A stretch of DNA of 21,667 nucleotides from a virus: positions 1-21,667 of the IMG/VR virus record IMGVR_UViG_3300010157_000286; one strand, 5' to 3'. The notes under the pieces were generated by a model. That model made no database searches and was not told the DNA's origin. It worked only from the letters and a program-made list of their open reading frames with translations. Both the position numbers and the translations under genes were made by a program. Shown here one piece after another: positions 21,040 to 21,667 of the stretch; position 1 is the first letter of the stretch; each line of letters opens with the position of its first letter.

Positions 21040-21667
21040 TAGCCAAGGTCGCCGCCGCCCTGCCCATCCCTGCCGACGCCCCCCAGGTAGTCGAAAAGCA
21101 GGACGGCGAGGCCCGCGAGCATTGCACTGTGTCGGAGACGATCCGCACCGTCGAAGACCTCCTGCGGCATATCGGTGCCGACATGACCCGCTTTGAAGTC
21201 GAGCGGTCGGAGGCAACCAAATGGGCGGTTGGTGCCAAAGACCCCGCCACGGGGCAGGTGACCGTCACCGACCTGCACCGGGTATTCGTCAGGCTCCGGC
21301 CCAAGGGCGGAATGGGCCAGCGGGAGGCCGTTGAGGCCATTCTGGAGGGTGCGAGGCGGTCTGTTGTCTACCGGCCCGCAAAACGGCATAGGCGGCGTCC
21401 TGCGGGCATCTGGCAGGTTCTGGTGGTGGCCGATCCGCATTTTGGCAAATATTGCTGGGGCAGATCGACCGGCGGCGAGGACTACGATCTGTCGATTGCA
21501 GAGCGGCTGCTGCGCGAGGCGTCCACCAGGCTGATCGACGACGGCGATACGGTGTTCCGGCCGGAGCGTCGAACTATCTGCCTCTGCGGGGACATATTCC
21601 ACTATGACTCCCCGGCCGGGCAAACCACCGGCGGGACGATGCTGGATCGTGACGGCCGCATCCAGAA
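21021..21667 (+). CDS. calcineurin-like metallophosphoesterase, 3' end cut off by the window
   Basis: From GTG 21021 the frame is open to the window edge (about 215 residues seen). After an N-terminal helical domain (TVEDLLRHIGADMTRFEVER, then TKWAVGAKDPATG), a basic linker (RPAKRHRRRPAG) leads to the phosphoesterase core. VVADPHFGK supplies the D-x-H metal motif, the GGEDYDLSIAERLLREA region follows, and CGDIFHYDS gives the G-D-x-x-H-x-D block. Then QTTGGTMLDRDGR matches the loop seen in phage members of this family. The remaining GNHD/H and GHxH motifs must lie beyond 21667. AGGG at 21010-21013 serves as ribosome binding site. Such enzymes are common in phages; substrates are unproven. GTG 21021 is preferred, although the frame is open further upstream. 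Confidence 0.8.
   Translation, partial: MAKKSLVAKVAAALPIPADAPQVVEKQDGEAREHCTVSETIRTVEDLLRHIGADMTRFEVERSEATKWAVGAKDPATGQVTVTDLHRVFVRLRPKGGMGQREAVEAILEGARRSVVYRPAKRHRRRPAGIWQVLVVADPHFGKYCWGRSTGGEDYDLSIAERLLREASTRLIDDGDTVFRPERRTICLCGDIFHYDSPAGQTTGGTMLDRDGRIQ

Noticed and set aside
1-21667. tRNA genes, CRISPR arrays, insertion sequences, attachment sites
   Set aside because: No cloverleaf-like sequence, regular short repeats with spacers, transposase or integrase was recognised on either strand; this was a reading by eye, not a program scan.

Overview
The window is the packaging, head, neck and tail module of a long-tailed double-stranded DNA phage (siphovirus-like Caudoviricetes, HK97-type head), either free or integrated. 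Every convincing gene is on the + strand. Genes are packed tightly, with many ATGA or TGATG stop/start overlaps and clear AGGAG-type ribosome binding sites. The DNA is GC-rich with locally lower patches. No integrase, host gene, tRNA, CRISPR array or insertion sequence is visible, so prophage and free phage cannot be told apart. Several small proteins (Cys-rich tail protein, small Cys4-type protein, partial phosphoesterase) resemble, from memory, proteins of planctomycete-associated and uncultured aquatic phages. That host assignment is a weak inference.

Layout: (1) positions 1-97 hold the possible end of an upstream gene and a perfect hairpin. (2) Packaging and head, 98-7723: small terminase (P27 family), large terminase, HK97-type portal, a bacterioferritin-fold protein, a prohead protease with unusual C-terminal domains, the major capsid protein and a probable decoration protein. 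(3) A GT-A-type glycosyltransferase at 7800-8528. (4) Neck, 8525-11266: small protein, gp6-type connector, small beta-rich protein, head-tail joining protein, gp10-type protein and DUF3168-type tail completion protein. (5) Tail, 11293-20397: two tandem related tail-tube-like proteins, a G/GT chaperone pair joined by a predicted -1 frameshift at GGGAAAA, a 1565-residue tape measure protein and four tail-tip or fibre candidates. (6) Downstream, 20394-21667: a small Cys-rich protein, a small helical protein and a metallophosphoesterase cut off by the window end.

The standard genes package DNA through a portal into a protease-matured HK97-type capsid, close it with neck proteins and attach a tail built around the tape measure. 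Two adjacent head genes are not standard. The gene between portal and protease aligns almost without gaps to bacterioferritin but has lost most of the iron and haem ligands. The protease that follows carries two diverged copies of a small domain and a four-cysteine domain with high-potential iron-sulfur protein (HiPIP) spacing. Structured, apparently non-coding RNA precedes both the capsid gene and the glycosyltransferase gene. These are the most promising places for undescribed biology.
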